Below the pieces are notes generated by a model. The model was given only the letters and a program-made list of their open reading frames with translations. It was not told the DNA's origin and did no database searches. Made by a program: the position numbers and the translations under genes. This document shows, piece after piece, positions 1 through 12,000 of a stretch of DNA of 64,000 bases. Position 1 is the stretch's first letter. Every line of letters begins with the position of its first letter. This stretch comes from Macrostomum hystrix (taxonomy: Eukaryota; Platyhelminthes; Macrostomidae): contig CATNEN010000010.1 of NCBI GenBank assembly GCA_950097015.1, positions 3,116,501-3,180,500 of the forward strand, read 5' to 3'.

Positions 1-320
1 CAGCGGGCTGGCAGATTTCGAATCCTTGGCTGCCAGGCAGTAGGTGCACTCTTCGGATAATGAGAGAAGTCACCATTATGTAATAAACTTAACACAATAC
101 GCAATACACGCTACTCTCAGTGCATGCTGCGAATATTTCTTTAATTTACCAGCTTGCCTTCCACAAAATACTCAATTAGAAATGGCTAAAAGAATCGCCT
201 ACCTGACACACTGCCGCTCAGCACTGAGCAGTCATTTTGGAATGAGCAGTTCGATGAGACACTATTCACCTGCGGTCAGGAAAGGGCGATTCAGGGGCGT
301 TGTTGGTTGGTTGGTGTCCT
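1..320. other. Unique sequence before the first array; no gene seen
   Basis: No splice-supported coding sequence or RNA gene is recognisable. The long open frames that start here owe their length to the stop-free minisatellite that follows. Confidence 0.5.
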
Positions 321-2565
321 CTCTCCGATTCCTTCTCCCCTCTATCCCATTCCTTCTCCCCTCTATCCCATTCCTACTCCCCTTCATCCCATTCCTTCTC
401 CCCTCTATCCCATTCCTTCTCCCCTCTATCCCATTCCTTCTCCCCTCTATCCCATTCCTACTCCCCTTCATCCCATTCCTACTCCCCTCTATCCCATTCC
501 TACTCCCCTCTATCCCATTCCTTTTCCCCTCTACCCCATTCCTACTCCCCTCTATCCCATTCCTACTCCCCTTCATCCCATTCCTACTCCCCTCCATCCC
601 ATTCCTACTCCCCTCTATCCCATTCCTTTTCCCCTCTACCCCATTCCTACTCCCCTCTACCCCATTCCTACTCCCCTCTATCCCATTCCTACTCCCCTCT
701 ATCCCATTCCTTTTCCCCTCTATCCCATTCCTTCTCCCCTCTATCCCATTCCTACTCCCCTCTATCCCATTCCTTCTCCCCTCTATCCCATTCCTACTCC
801 CCTCTATCCCATTCCTTCTCCCCTCTATCCCATTCCTACTCCCCTCTACCCCATTCCTTTTCCCCTCTACCCCATTCCTACTCCCCTCTACCCCATTCCT
901 ACTCCCCTCTATCCCATTCCTACTCCCCTCTATCCCATTCCTACTCCCCTCTATCCCATTCCTACTCCCCTCTATCCCATTCCTTCTCCCCTCTATCCCA
1001 TTCCTACTCCCCTCTATCCCATTCCTACTCCCCTCTATCCCATTCCTACTCCCCTCTATCCGATTCCTTCTCCCCTCTATCCCATTCCTTCTCCCCTCTA
1101 TCTCATTCCTACTCCCCTCTACCCCATTCCTACTCCCCTCTATCCCATTCCTACTCCCCTCTATCCCATTCCTTCTCCCCTCTATCCCATTCCTACTCCC
1201 CTCTATCCCATTCCTTCTCCCCTCTATCCCATTCCTACTCCCCTCTATCCCATTCCTACTCCCCTCTATCCCATTCCTACTCCCCTCTATCCGATTCCTT
1301 CTCCCCTCTATCCCATTCCTTCTCCCCTCTATCTCATTCCTACTCCCCTCTATCCCATTCCTACTCCCCTCTATCCCATTCCTACTCCCCTCTATCCCAT
1401 TCCTACTCCCCTCTATCCCATTCCTTCTCCCCTCTATCCCATTCCTACTCCCCTCTATCCCATTCCTACTCCCCTCTATCCCATTCCTACTCCCCTCCAT
1501 CCCATTCCTACTCCCCTCTATCCCATTCCTACTCCCCTCTATCCCATTCCTACTCCCCTCTACCCCATTCCTTTTCCCCTCTATCCCATTCCTACTCCCC
1601 TCTATCCCATTCCTACTCCCCTCTATCCCATTCCTACTCCCCTCTATCCCATTCCTACTCCCCTCCATCCCATTCCTACTCCCCTTCATCCCATTCCTAC
1701 TCCCCTCTACCCCATTCCTTTTCCCCTCTATCCCATTCCTACTCCCCTCTATCCCATTCCTACTCCCCTCTACCCCATTCCTACTCCCCTCTACCCCATT
1801 CCTTTTCCCCTCTACCCCATTCCTTTTCCCCTCTATCCCATTCCTACTCCCCTCTACCCCATTCCTTTTCCCCTCTATCCCATTCCTACTCCCCTCCATC
1901 CCATTCCTACTCCCCTCCATCCCATTCCTACTCCCCTCTACCCCATTCCTTTTCCCCTCTACCCCATTCCTTTTCCCCTCTATCCCATTCCTACTCCCCT
2001 CCATCCCATTCCTTTTCCCCTCTACCCCATTCCTACTCCCCTCTACCCCATTCCTACTCCCCTCTATCCCATTCCTACTCCCCTCTATCCCATTCCTACT
2101 CCCCTCTATCCCATTCCTACTCCCCTCTATCCCATTCCTTCTCCCCTCTATCCCATTCCTTCTCCCCTCTATCCCATTCCTACTCCCCTCTATCCCATTC
2201 CTACTCCCCTCTATCCCATTCCTACTCCCCTCTATCCCATTCCTACTCCCCTCTATCCCATTCCTTCTCCCCTCTATCCCATTCCTTCTCCCTTCTCTCC
2301 CATCCCTTCTCCCCTTTATCTCATTCCTAATCCACTCTGTCCGATTCTTTTTCCCCTCTGTCCCATTCCTACTCCCCTCTGTCCCATTCCTACTCCCCTC
2401 TATCCCATTCCTTCTCCCCTCTATCCCATTCCTTCTCGCCTTTATCCTATTCCTTCTCCCCTTTATCCCATTCCTTCTCCCCTTTATCCCATTCCTTCTC
2501 CCCTCTATCCCATTCCTTCTCCTCTTTATCCCATTCCTTCTCCCTTCTCTCCCATTCCTATTCTT
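321..2565. repeat. Minisatellite, 21-bp pyrimidine-rich unit
   Basis: About 105 tandem copies of a 21-bp unit of the type CTCTATCCCATTCCTACTCCC, with point variants (CTTCTC, CTTTTC, CTACCCC, CTTCATC). The top strand is almost entirely C and T, with a few A. The unit is a multiple of three and lacks stops in several frames, so it creates spurious open frames of up to 855 codons on both strands. Copies degenerate after about 2290, as expected at an array edge. Confidence 0.97.
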
Positions 2566-3440
<875 letters not shown>

Positions 3441-3858
3441 ACGACAAGTTGTGCTGAAGGAGCCAAGGTGCTGTTAATTCATTTCCTTTACTTTTCCTGA
3501 TAGATGATTGTTGCACAAGTGAAATTCTGAAACTTTGTTCGCACAGTTTACAAAGCCCACTGCGCGAGCTGAGTTTGCGGTGTTTTGTGGCGGCTGTGCC
3601 GATTCGCATGTTTTATCTGTCATCTGGCTCGCTATCACTTGATAACTGCTTGTTTGTCTAAAGAAATATTTATCTGCATCTCCTAGCAGCGGGCCCCGCT
3701 AAACCAGCAATCAGTTCCATCGCGCACAGAGCACAGAAACGAGAGTCACTCTTCGCTTCCTGCTTCCCTGGTGACCCCACATGACACAGCCCTGGATTCT
3801 GAAACCGGAGCGACCGATACTGGAAACTGTGCGGGTCGGAATCTTGGCTTTCAAGAAG
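3441..3858. other. Unique spacer between microsatellite and 15-bp array
   Basis: No conserved protein or RNA gene is recognised. Moderately GC-rich; the short open frames lack any family similarity that I can see. Confidence 0.45.
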
Positions 3859-4385
3859 AATCGCTCCAAGCCACAAGAAGAATCAGCCCAAAGAGAATCG
3901 GCCCAAGGAGAATCAGCCCAATGTGAATCGCCCCGAAGAGAATCGCCCCAAGGAAAATAGCTCTAAGCCAAGGGAGAATCGCCCCAAGGAGAGTTGCCCA
4001 AATGAGAATCGGCCCAGGGCGAGTTGCCCAAATGAGAATCGCCCCAAGGAGAGTTGCCCAAATGAGAATCGGCCCAAGGCGAGTTGCCCCAAGGAGAATC
4101 GGCCTAAAGAGAATCGGCCCTAGGAGAATCGGCCCAACTAGAGTTGCCCCAAGGGGAATCGCACCAAGGAGAATCGTACCAAGGAGAATCGTCCCACGAA
4201 TCGCTCGAATGAGAATCGCTCCAAGCCCTAAAGAAAATCGGCACCAAGGAGAGACGCAACTAGTGGAACCGCTCCAATTAGAAGAATCGCTCGAAGAAAA
4301 GGAGAATCGCCCCAAGGAGAATCGCCCCAAGGAGAATCGCACCAAGGAGAATCGCACCAAGGAGAATCTCTCTAAAGAGAGTCGC
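3859..4385. repeat. Degenerate minisatellite, ~15-bp unit
   Basis: Tandem copies of a unit close to GAATCGCCCCAAGGA with many variants (GAGTTGCCCAAAT, GAATCGGCCCAAG). The higher divergence between copies suggests an older or slower-turning array than its neighbours. Confidence 0.9.
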
Positions 4386-4770
4386 AATTTCGAAAGTTAA
4401 GATTGCTCCCCACAAACTCACGCTGCAGTCGTTCTCTGAAGTTGCCAGACAGCAGAAGGCAGTCAACAGCAGCAGAGTCAGCATCAGAAGGTCGGCAGTC
4501 AGTTGATAACGGCCACGGCCGCAGAAAGCCTTGGCGCGCATGCTTGGCTTCTTTAGCAGTACAAATCAACTGATGTATTTAACACACTAGATTCTCTTTG
4601 CACCTGCCAGCCAGTGTGCACCTTTATATTAGCAGCAGGCAGTTCGTCATTTTTCATTGGCTGGGCGCCGCCCCCTCAAAACAGTCCAGGCTTCAATCCC
4701 TTCATCACAGGCAATTTAAACTGCACACGCCATAATGCTTATTTCCAACACAAACACGTTGCACCTGATA
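4386..4770. other. Unique spacer; no gene seen
   Basis: Mixed sequence between two arrays. Open frames of up to 87 codons have no recognisable features. Confidence 0.45.
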
Positions 4771-6025
4771 TGTTAGTGATCTCAAAACCTCATTGATAGA
4801 TCAGTGATCTCAAAACATCATTGATAGATCAGCGATCTCAAAACCTCATTGATAGATCAATGATCTCCGAATCTCGTTGATAGATCAGTGATCTCTGAAT
4901 CTCGTTGATAGATCAGTGATCTCCGAATCTCGTTGATAGATCAGTGATCTCTGAATCTCGTTGATAGATCAGTGATCTCTGAATCTCGTTGATAGATCAA
5001 TGATCTCCGAATCTCGTTGATAGATCAGTGATCTCTGAATCTCGTTGATAGATCAGTGATCTCTGAATCTCGTTGATAGATCAGTGATCTCTGAATCTCG
5101 TTGATAGATCAATGATCTCCGAATCTCGTTGATAGATCAGTGATCTCTGAATCTCGTTGATAGATCAATGATCTCCGAATCTCGTTGATAGATCAGTGAT
5201 CTCCGAATCTCGTTGATAGATCAATGATATCCGAATCTCGTTGATAGATCAGTGATCTCTGAATCTCGTTGATAGATCAGTGATCTCCGAATCTCGTTGA
5301 TAGATCAGTGATCTCTGAATCTCGTTGCTAGATCAATGATCTCCGAATCCCGTTGATAGATCAGTGATCTCTGAATCTCGTTGCTAGATCAATGATCTCC
5401 GAATCCCGTTGATAGATCAGTGATCTCTGAATCTCGTTGATAGATCAATGATCTACGAATCTCGTTGATAGATCAGTGATCTCCGAATCTCGTTGATAGA
5501 TCAGTGATCTCCGAATCTCGTTGATAGATCAGTGATCTCTGAATCTCGTTGCTAGATCAATGATCTCCGAATCCCGTTGATAGATCAGTGATCTCTGAAT
5601 CTCGTTGCTAGATCAATGATCTCCGAATCCCGTTGATAGATCAGTGATCTCTGAATCTCGTTGATAGATCAGTGATCTCCGAATCTCGTTGATAGATCAG
5701 TGATCTCCGAATCTCGTTGATAGATCAGTGATCTCTGAATCTCGTTGCTAGATCAATGATCTCCGAATCCCGTTGATAGATCAGTGATCTCTGAATCTCG
5801 TTGCTAGATCAATGATCTCCGAATCCCGTTGATAGATCAGTGATCTCCGAATCTCGTTGATAGATCAGTGATCTCCGAATCTCGTTGATAGATCAGTGAT
5901 CTCTGAATCTCGTTGCTAGATCAATGATCTCCGAATCCCGTTGATAGATCAGTGATCTCTGAATCTCGTTGCTAGATCAATGATATCCGAATCTCGTTGA
6001 TAGATCAGTGATCTCAAACCTCATG
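4771..6025. repeat. Minisatellite, 28-bp unit with two GATC sites
   Basis: About 44 copies of a 28-bp unit close to GATAGATCAGTGATCTCTGA plus ATCTCGTT. Each copy carries GATC twice within a short imperfect palindrome (AGATCAGTGATCT). A variant pair (GCTAGATCAATG with a CCCGTT ending) recurs at about 5330, 5550, 5745 and 5915, which indicates higher-order amplification of blocks of 6-8 units. Confidence 0.96.
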
Positions 6026-6440
6026 TAAATGTGTGTGTTTATTTACAGCCGATTGTATATCGTAACCAACATTATCAACAAGTGTGTATGCGTTTGTGTC
6101 TACATGTAACATGTATTAGCCATACTCGTGCTAAATGTGTCAAAGCCGATTATTTTTGTTCGCAGATGTTTAGCTCATGACTTTGACGCGAGAAAATAAT
6201 CTGCTACGGATGAAGGATGCAACGAAAATAAATATGCTGATACATTTGACGCACTTGGAAATTGTCAAGCTTGCCCCAACAAGCGAGAAATAAATCGTAG
6301 TTTAAAAAGGAAATTCTAAGTGGCTGTGAAAGCCGCGTGACAGTGTTTACAAAGCCCATAAGATGTAAAAAGATAATCGACAAGTTTCTAAAAATGGCTT
6401 AGTCACCATTTTAAAGTTGCATAGGAAGAGCCGTGACTGA
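6026..6440. other. Unique AT-rich spacer; no gene seen
   Basis: Between two arrays. No protein or RNA gene is recognised. Confidence 0.5.
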
Positions 6441-6848
6441 ACAGAAAGAATCAGAGAGAAATAGAATCAGAGGAAAGCAGCTACCCAAGGGAGAATCAGA
6501 GGAAAGCAGCTACCCAAGGGAGAATCAGAGGAAAGCAGCTACCCAAGTGGAGAATCAGAGGAAAGCAGCTACCCAAGGGAGAATCAGAGGAAAGCAGCTA
6601 CCCAAGTGGAGAATCAGAGGAAAGCAGCTACCCAAGTGGAGAATCAGAGGAAAGCAGCTACCCAAGTGGAGAATCAGAGGAAAGCAGCTACCCAAGTGGA
6701 GAATCAGAGAAAAGCAGCTACCCAAGTGGAGAATCAGAGAAAAGCAGCTACCCAAGTGGAGAATCAGAGGAAAGCAGCTACCCAAGGGAGAATCAGAGGA
6801 AAGCAGCTACCCAAGGGAGAATCAGAGGAAAGCAGCTACCCAAAGAAA
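6441..6848. repeat. Minisatellite, 29/30-bp unit
   Basis: About 14 copies of GAGAATCAGAGGAAAGCAGC followed by TACCCAAGTG. Copies ending CCAAGG are one base shorter, so the array mixes 29- and 30-bp units. It lies just downstream of the 3' end of the RPL35A gene. Confidence 0.95.
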
Positions 6849-7040
6849 AAGAATGCCACAATGAGCACAAAAGCAGTTTTAATCCAAGTTCCAGATCAGC
6901 ACAGGCCAACAGAGGCGTGATGTCACTGCCTTGCTGCAGCACACGCAAACAGAGTATATTTAGACCCAGTCAGTCAGAACACACGAACACACGGGCCCAA
7001 AGCAAGGACAGATAGCAAACAATGCAAAGTCATAGGCTGC

Positions 7041-7424
7041 TCAGACACGGGACGGGTAGAGCATGACCCGGATTCGCTTGCCCATTGCGGCGGGCGGCAG
7101 GTTCGTGTTGAACTTGGCCCGCACAGCGCCCGAGTTGCCATGCGGCCGGGTCACCCGGCCCCAGATGACGCGAACTCGCGACTTCTCCTTGCCCTTGCCG
7201 GGCACAGGCGTCTGCCGCTTGCCCTTGTAGACGTAGGCGCACCGTTTGCCCAGGTAAAAGTCCACATTCTCGCGCTTTTCGACTCCATCGATGCGCAGCA
7301 GGGCGGTGTTTTCGTGCTGGTTGCGCAGGCCGCGCTTGTAGCCGGTGAACACGGCCTTCACGTACAGGCGGCCAGGGGACCGCAGCTTCAACGACTTCTT
7401 GGCGGCGGACTGTTCGGCAGACAT
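7041..7424 (-). CDS. RPL35A: Ribosomal protein eL33 (RPL35A), single coding exon
   Basis: Structural protein of the cytosolic 60S ribosomal subunit; binds 28S rRNA. The 127-aa product carries the family's signature blocks in order: a [16 protein letters not shown]-type segment (about residues 19-34), [34 protein letters not shown], and a C-terminal [13 protein letters not shown]. It is about 17 residues longer at the N-terminus than the vertebrate protein, with a Lys/Ser-rich extension. The open frame continues upstream of this ATG, but a strong acceptor (TCTTGCAG, after 7453) lies 28 nt before it, so the extra 28 codons are intronic or outron sequence and this ATG is preferred. No intron interrupts the coding part. 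First gene of the minus-strand cluster, with ORC3 upstream of it. Confidence 0.96.
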   Translation of the reverse strand: MSAEQSAAKKSLKLRSPGRLYVKAVFTGYKRGLRNQHENTALLRIDGVEKRENVDFYLGKRCAYVYKGKRQTPVPGKGKEKSRVRVIWGRVTRPHGNSGAVRAKFNTNLPPAAMGKRIRVMLYPSRV

Positions 7425-7460
7425 TGCGCTGCTGCTGCTGGGGTTGCTATTGCTGCAAGA
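7425..7460 (-). promoter_or_regulatory. Splice acceptor just upstream of the RPL35A start
   Basis: On the minus strand TCTTGCAG ends at 7453, leaving a 28-nt leader rich in AGC before the ATG at 7424. It may join a short 5'-UTR exon or a trans-spliced leader. The sequence alone cannot separate these. Confidence 0.6.
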
Positions 7461-7502
7461 CGGCGTTTTTAGAGGGCCTTTAATTAATTTAGATATAAGC
7501 TC

Positions 7503-7712
7503 ATTCACACCTGTGCCTAGGATTGCAGATCCTATTGATACACCTGTGCCTAGGATTGCAGATCCTATTGATACACCTGTGCCTAGGATTGCAGATCCTA
7601 TTGATACACCTGTGCCTAGGATTGCAGATCCTATTGATACACCTGTGCCTAGGATTGCAGATCCTATTGATACACCTGTGCCTAGGATTGCAGATCCTAT
7701 TGATACACCCTA
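7503..7712. repeat. Minisatellite, 33-bp unit
   Basis: Six nearly identical copies of CACCTGTGCCTAGGATTGCA followed by GATCCTATTGATA, immediately 5' of RPL35A. The unit contains GATC. As the unit is divisible by three it gives a spurious repeated open frame. Confidence 0.95.
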
Positions 7713-8320
7713 TTCAGGTGACCAAAATATGGACTGCGCAAAATTTCGAATGACTAGGTGAAAGCACCGAAGATAAATGGAAGCGCTTTTAAGCAACGGA
7801 GGCTCGCTGGCCAATAAAAATTTGTCGCTTTTTTAGTCTTCATGGCACAGTGCAAAGTAAATAAAAGTACAAGGATTACCATGTTAAGTATTCGTAAAAT
7901 GCTTTTCAAAAAATGGGCATGAAACACAATGTTCTGTACTTAAAATTTAGCAGCGAAAAGCGGTACCACAGAAGGAGTTATCGAGAAAAATGCGCAGCAC
8001 ATGTTACTGAGAGAGGATGACAGTAGTAGTTTAAGCATGCGCGATTAGTAGCAGTGTGGCAATATTTTCGAAAGATTCCACACTTTGAGAGGTGACGACA
8101 TGAAAGAATAAAATTACAGAATTAATTCGCAGAAAAGCGAGATCAAATGCTTAAATTTTAAATTATATAAACAATGTAAGAGGCCGAATTAAGCAAAATC
8201 ATATAAATACAGATATAATTGCGTTAAAAATGCAAGTCAGACAAGATGAACAAATATATATTTCATTAAAGTTTGCAAAGTTAAAAATGCATTTAGTGAA
8301 AACAGATAGCACTTAAGAAA
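7713..8320. other. AT-rich gap upstream of RPL35A
   Basis: Intergenic between RPL35A (5' side) and the 35-bp array. It presumably holds RPL35A promoter elements, but no motif stands out. No gene is seen. Confidence 0.5.
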
Positions 8321-9036
8321 TTCACAATGACCCAAGCTGATCCTGGATTAAATAATCCACAATGACCCAAGCTGATCCTGGATTAAATAATCCACAATGA
8401 TTCAAGCTGATCCTGGATTAAATAATCCACAATGACCCAAGCTGATCCTGGATTAAATAATCCACAATGACCCAAGCTGATCCTGGATTAAATAATCCAC
8501 AATGACCCAAGCTGATCCTGGATTAAATAATCCACAATGACCCAAGCTGATCCTGGATTAAATAATCCACAATGACCCAAGCTGATCCTGGATTAAATAA
8601 TCCACAATGACCCAAGCTGATCCTGGATTAAATAATCCACAATGACCCAAGCTGATCCTGGATTAAATAATCCACAATGACCCAAGCTGATCCTGGATTA
8701 AATAATCCACAATGACCCAAGCTGATCCTGGATTAAATAATCCACAATGACTCAAGCTGATCCTGGATTAAATAATCCACAATGACCCAAGCTGATCCTG
8801 GATTAAATAATCCACAATGACCCAAGCTGATCCTGGATTAAATAATCCACAATGACCCAAGCTGATCCTGGATTAAATAATCCACAATGACTCAAGCTGA
8901 TCCTGGATTAAATAATCCACAATGACCCAAGCTGATCCTGGATTAAATAATCCACAATGACTCAAGCTGATCCCGGATTAAATAATCCACAATGAACCAA
9001 GCTCATCCTGTAATAAATAATCCACAATGACCCAAG
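8321..9036. repeat. Minisatellite, 35-bp unit
   Basis: About 20 highly uniform copies of TCCTGGATTAAATAATCCAC followed by AATGACCCAAGCTGA. The unit holds an imperfect palindrome, GGATTAAATAATCC. Variants GACTCAAG and GATTCAAG occur. The array ends about 33 bp beyond the ORC3 stop codon, so it occupies the ORC3 3' flank. Confidence 0.96.
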
Positions 9037-9068
9037 CTGAACTGCACAGATCCGCATAGGCAAGTCCT

Positions 9069-12000
9069 TTAGGCGGTAGTCAGGCGGGTCATGAAGTCGG
9101 GCTTCCGCCTGGTGAGGCGCACGTAGCCCATGAGCTGTAGCTGGGCGCAGGCCCGCAGGAATCTGACCTGCATCATCGGAGACGGCGCCGACGAACACGC
9201 TGGATTTTCGTCCGCGGCATCGTTGTGGTCTTTGTCGTCACCGTCTCGCCGACAGGTGGCGAAAGCTCGCATGAGATCCACAATGCGAATCAGCTTGCGG
9301 CACTCCTTGTGCAGCCGGAATGCCACGCCGAGGTCCGTCAGGCCGACGGAAACGCCGGCTGAGGAATCCGGTTCCGCCGCCTGCAGCAGCTGACGCTCGA
9401 GACGGCCTGCCGGATCGGCGGCGAATGCGGCGATCAGCATGGGGCGGCAGTCGGCGTACACGGAGCCGCTGTCGGGCAGCGAGGCGGGCGCGGGCAGATC
9501 AGCGCGCAGACGGTCGATGAGGCAGGCGGCCAGGCGGGCGCGCAAATTGGCGCCAATTCGGCGCTGCTCGGCGCGCCTGTTCACCTCGGCGGCAAAGTTC
9601 TGGCGCTGCATCTGGCGGGTGAGCTGCAAAGGAAAGGTGGCAGGTGAGCACAGTATGAGGTTCAGCGCGTTTGAACTCAATACTAATTAACCCAACTGAT
9701 TGGTTGACCTAGTGATTGGTTGATCCACTGATTGGCCCCGCTGGTTGCACGCAACCTACTGATTGATTGACCACCTGATTGGGTCAGAAAACAGTTTATT
9801 TATTATATCGGTATTCTCTGACCTTCTGAGGCGAGTAGCCGTCCTCGCCGCCACCACTGCCTGAGGTCAGCTCCATTGGCAGCTCCATTGACAAAGACGA
9901 ATTTGCAGCCGCAGCAGTCTCCTCTAGCCGCTTGGCCAAATCGCTGGCCAGAGGATCCAAGTCGCCTAACCAGCCGGAGATGAGGGACCGATTGACAGCG
10001 TCATCGTCCAGCTGCTTGGCTCGCTGAAGCATGAGCCTGGTGGCATTCACCCGATCCAGCACAGTCTCGGTGTTGAGCTCCAGAAAGCGTGCGAGGCGCT
10101 CCTTGAAATCCGGGTCGTCAACCAGGTGACCGCCGTTGCTAAGCAGCAGGGAGTAGATCAGCCGCTTGGAGCGCCAGTCAAGCAGCGAGTCCAGCAGGCG
10201 GATGGCCAGCGGAGCCGCCCGCTGATGGCGAATGTGAGCCGGATCAACCGCCTGGTGCCGGGAGCAACGCTGGATGTGCCAGAGCAAAGCCAGCTTCAGG
10301 CGCAGCATGAAGGCGGAGATGGAGAACTCGGTGTCCTCGAACGCCTCCACCAGGCAGTCGAAGGTGGCCCTACTAAGTCTGAGTTGCCGCTCCGGGCAGT
10401 TGATGAGCACCCGATCCAGCAGCCGATCGAACAGGACGCCGGCTGCGGCTGACTGGAAGAACCGGACAGACAGGCGGGCAAGGGCCCGGCTTGACAGCAG
10501 CGACTGCAGGCTGGCCGGAGTCTTGGACAGGCTGCACACAATGGCCACGGGCAGCTCGGCTGAGTAGTGACTGCTCACCTGGAGGATTACAGTAGTTAGG
10601 GATTCCACGTAAGTCTTTCAGTTAAGTGGAGTAGCGTCTCAAGTTATCCCAACTCAGCCTGCACATTCAGGCATCACAACTCAGCCTCTACAACGACAAC
10701 TCAGCCTCTACAATACTAACAAAGTCTCTACAATCTCAACAAAGCCTTTACAATGACAACTCAGCCTCTACAATCACAAAGCTTCTACAATGACAACTCA
10801 GCTTCTACAATCCCAACCCAGCCTCTACATTCAGGCCATCCGCCCTCTATTGCTGGCCGCTGACCCACCAGAATGAACTTGTTTAGGGCCTTGCTGCTGG
10901 AGGCCTCGTCGAAGTCTCGAATCAGCAGCACCAGCTGCGGAGCTGCAGGCTGCTGCTGCTTGTCCGGCAGTTCGAACGCGCTGCGGTAGACCTCAGCAGC
11001 CAGGAGGAAGGAGTGCTTCACACTCCCAGAAAGCTTGCGAGCCTGCGCAGCCGCTGACATCTCAGGCAGCCACTGAGCCAACGCCTTTGAGAACAGCTGG
11101 GTGGCCGACAAAAGGTCGCCCGAGTCCACCTGCAAAGGCAACACAGCATTGACTTTTATAAAGACTAAATATATATTTAATTATTAAGCTTTAACAATAG
11201 ATCACATTTGAGAACAGTCTCAAATCTAGACAATTCCCAGCTTCAACAATCGATCCAATTTGAGAACAGTCTCAAATCTAGACAATTCCCAGCTTCAACA
11301 ATCGATCCAATTTGAGAACAGTCTCAAATCTAGACAATTCCCAGCTTCAACAATCGGTCCAATTTGAGAACAGTCTCAAATCTAGACAATTCCCAGCTTC
11401 AACAATCGGTCCAATTTGAGAACAGTCTCAAATCTAGACAATTCCAGCTTCAACAATCGGTCCAATTTGAGAACAGTCTCAAATCTAGACAATTCCCAGC
11501 TTCAACAATCGGTCCAATTTGAGAACAGTCTCAAATCTAGACAATCCCCAGCTTCAACAATCGGTCCAATTTGAGAACAGTCTCAAATCTAGACAATTCC
11601 CAGCTTCAACAATCGATCCAATTTGAGAACAGTCTCAAATCTAGACAATTCCCAGCTTCAACAATCGATCCAATTTGAGAATAGTCTCAAATCTAGACAA
11701 TTCCCAGCTTCAACAATCGATCCAATTTGAGAACAGTCTCAAATCTAGACAATCCCCAGCTTCAACAATCGATCCAATTTGAGAACAGTCTCAAATCTAG
11801 ACAATTCCCAGCTTCAACAATCGGTCCAATTTGAGAACAGTCTCAAATCTAGACAATCCCCAGCTTCAACAATCGGTCCATTTTGAGAACAGTCTCAAAT
11901 CTAGACAATCCCCAGCTTCAACAATCGGTCCAATTTGAGAACAGTCACAAATCTAGACAATCCCCAGCTTCAACAATCGATCCAATTTGAGAACAGTCTC

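Noticed and set aside
7140-7761. Plus-strand frames opposite RPL35A and over the 33-bp repeat
   Set aside because: Shadows of the real minus-strand gene and of the repeat.
4771-9036. CRISPR-like regular repeats of 28-35 bp
   Set aside because: The repeats are head-to-tail with no unique spacers and lie in a eukaryotic genome; they are minisatellites.
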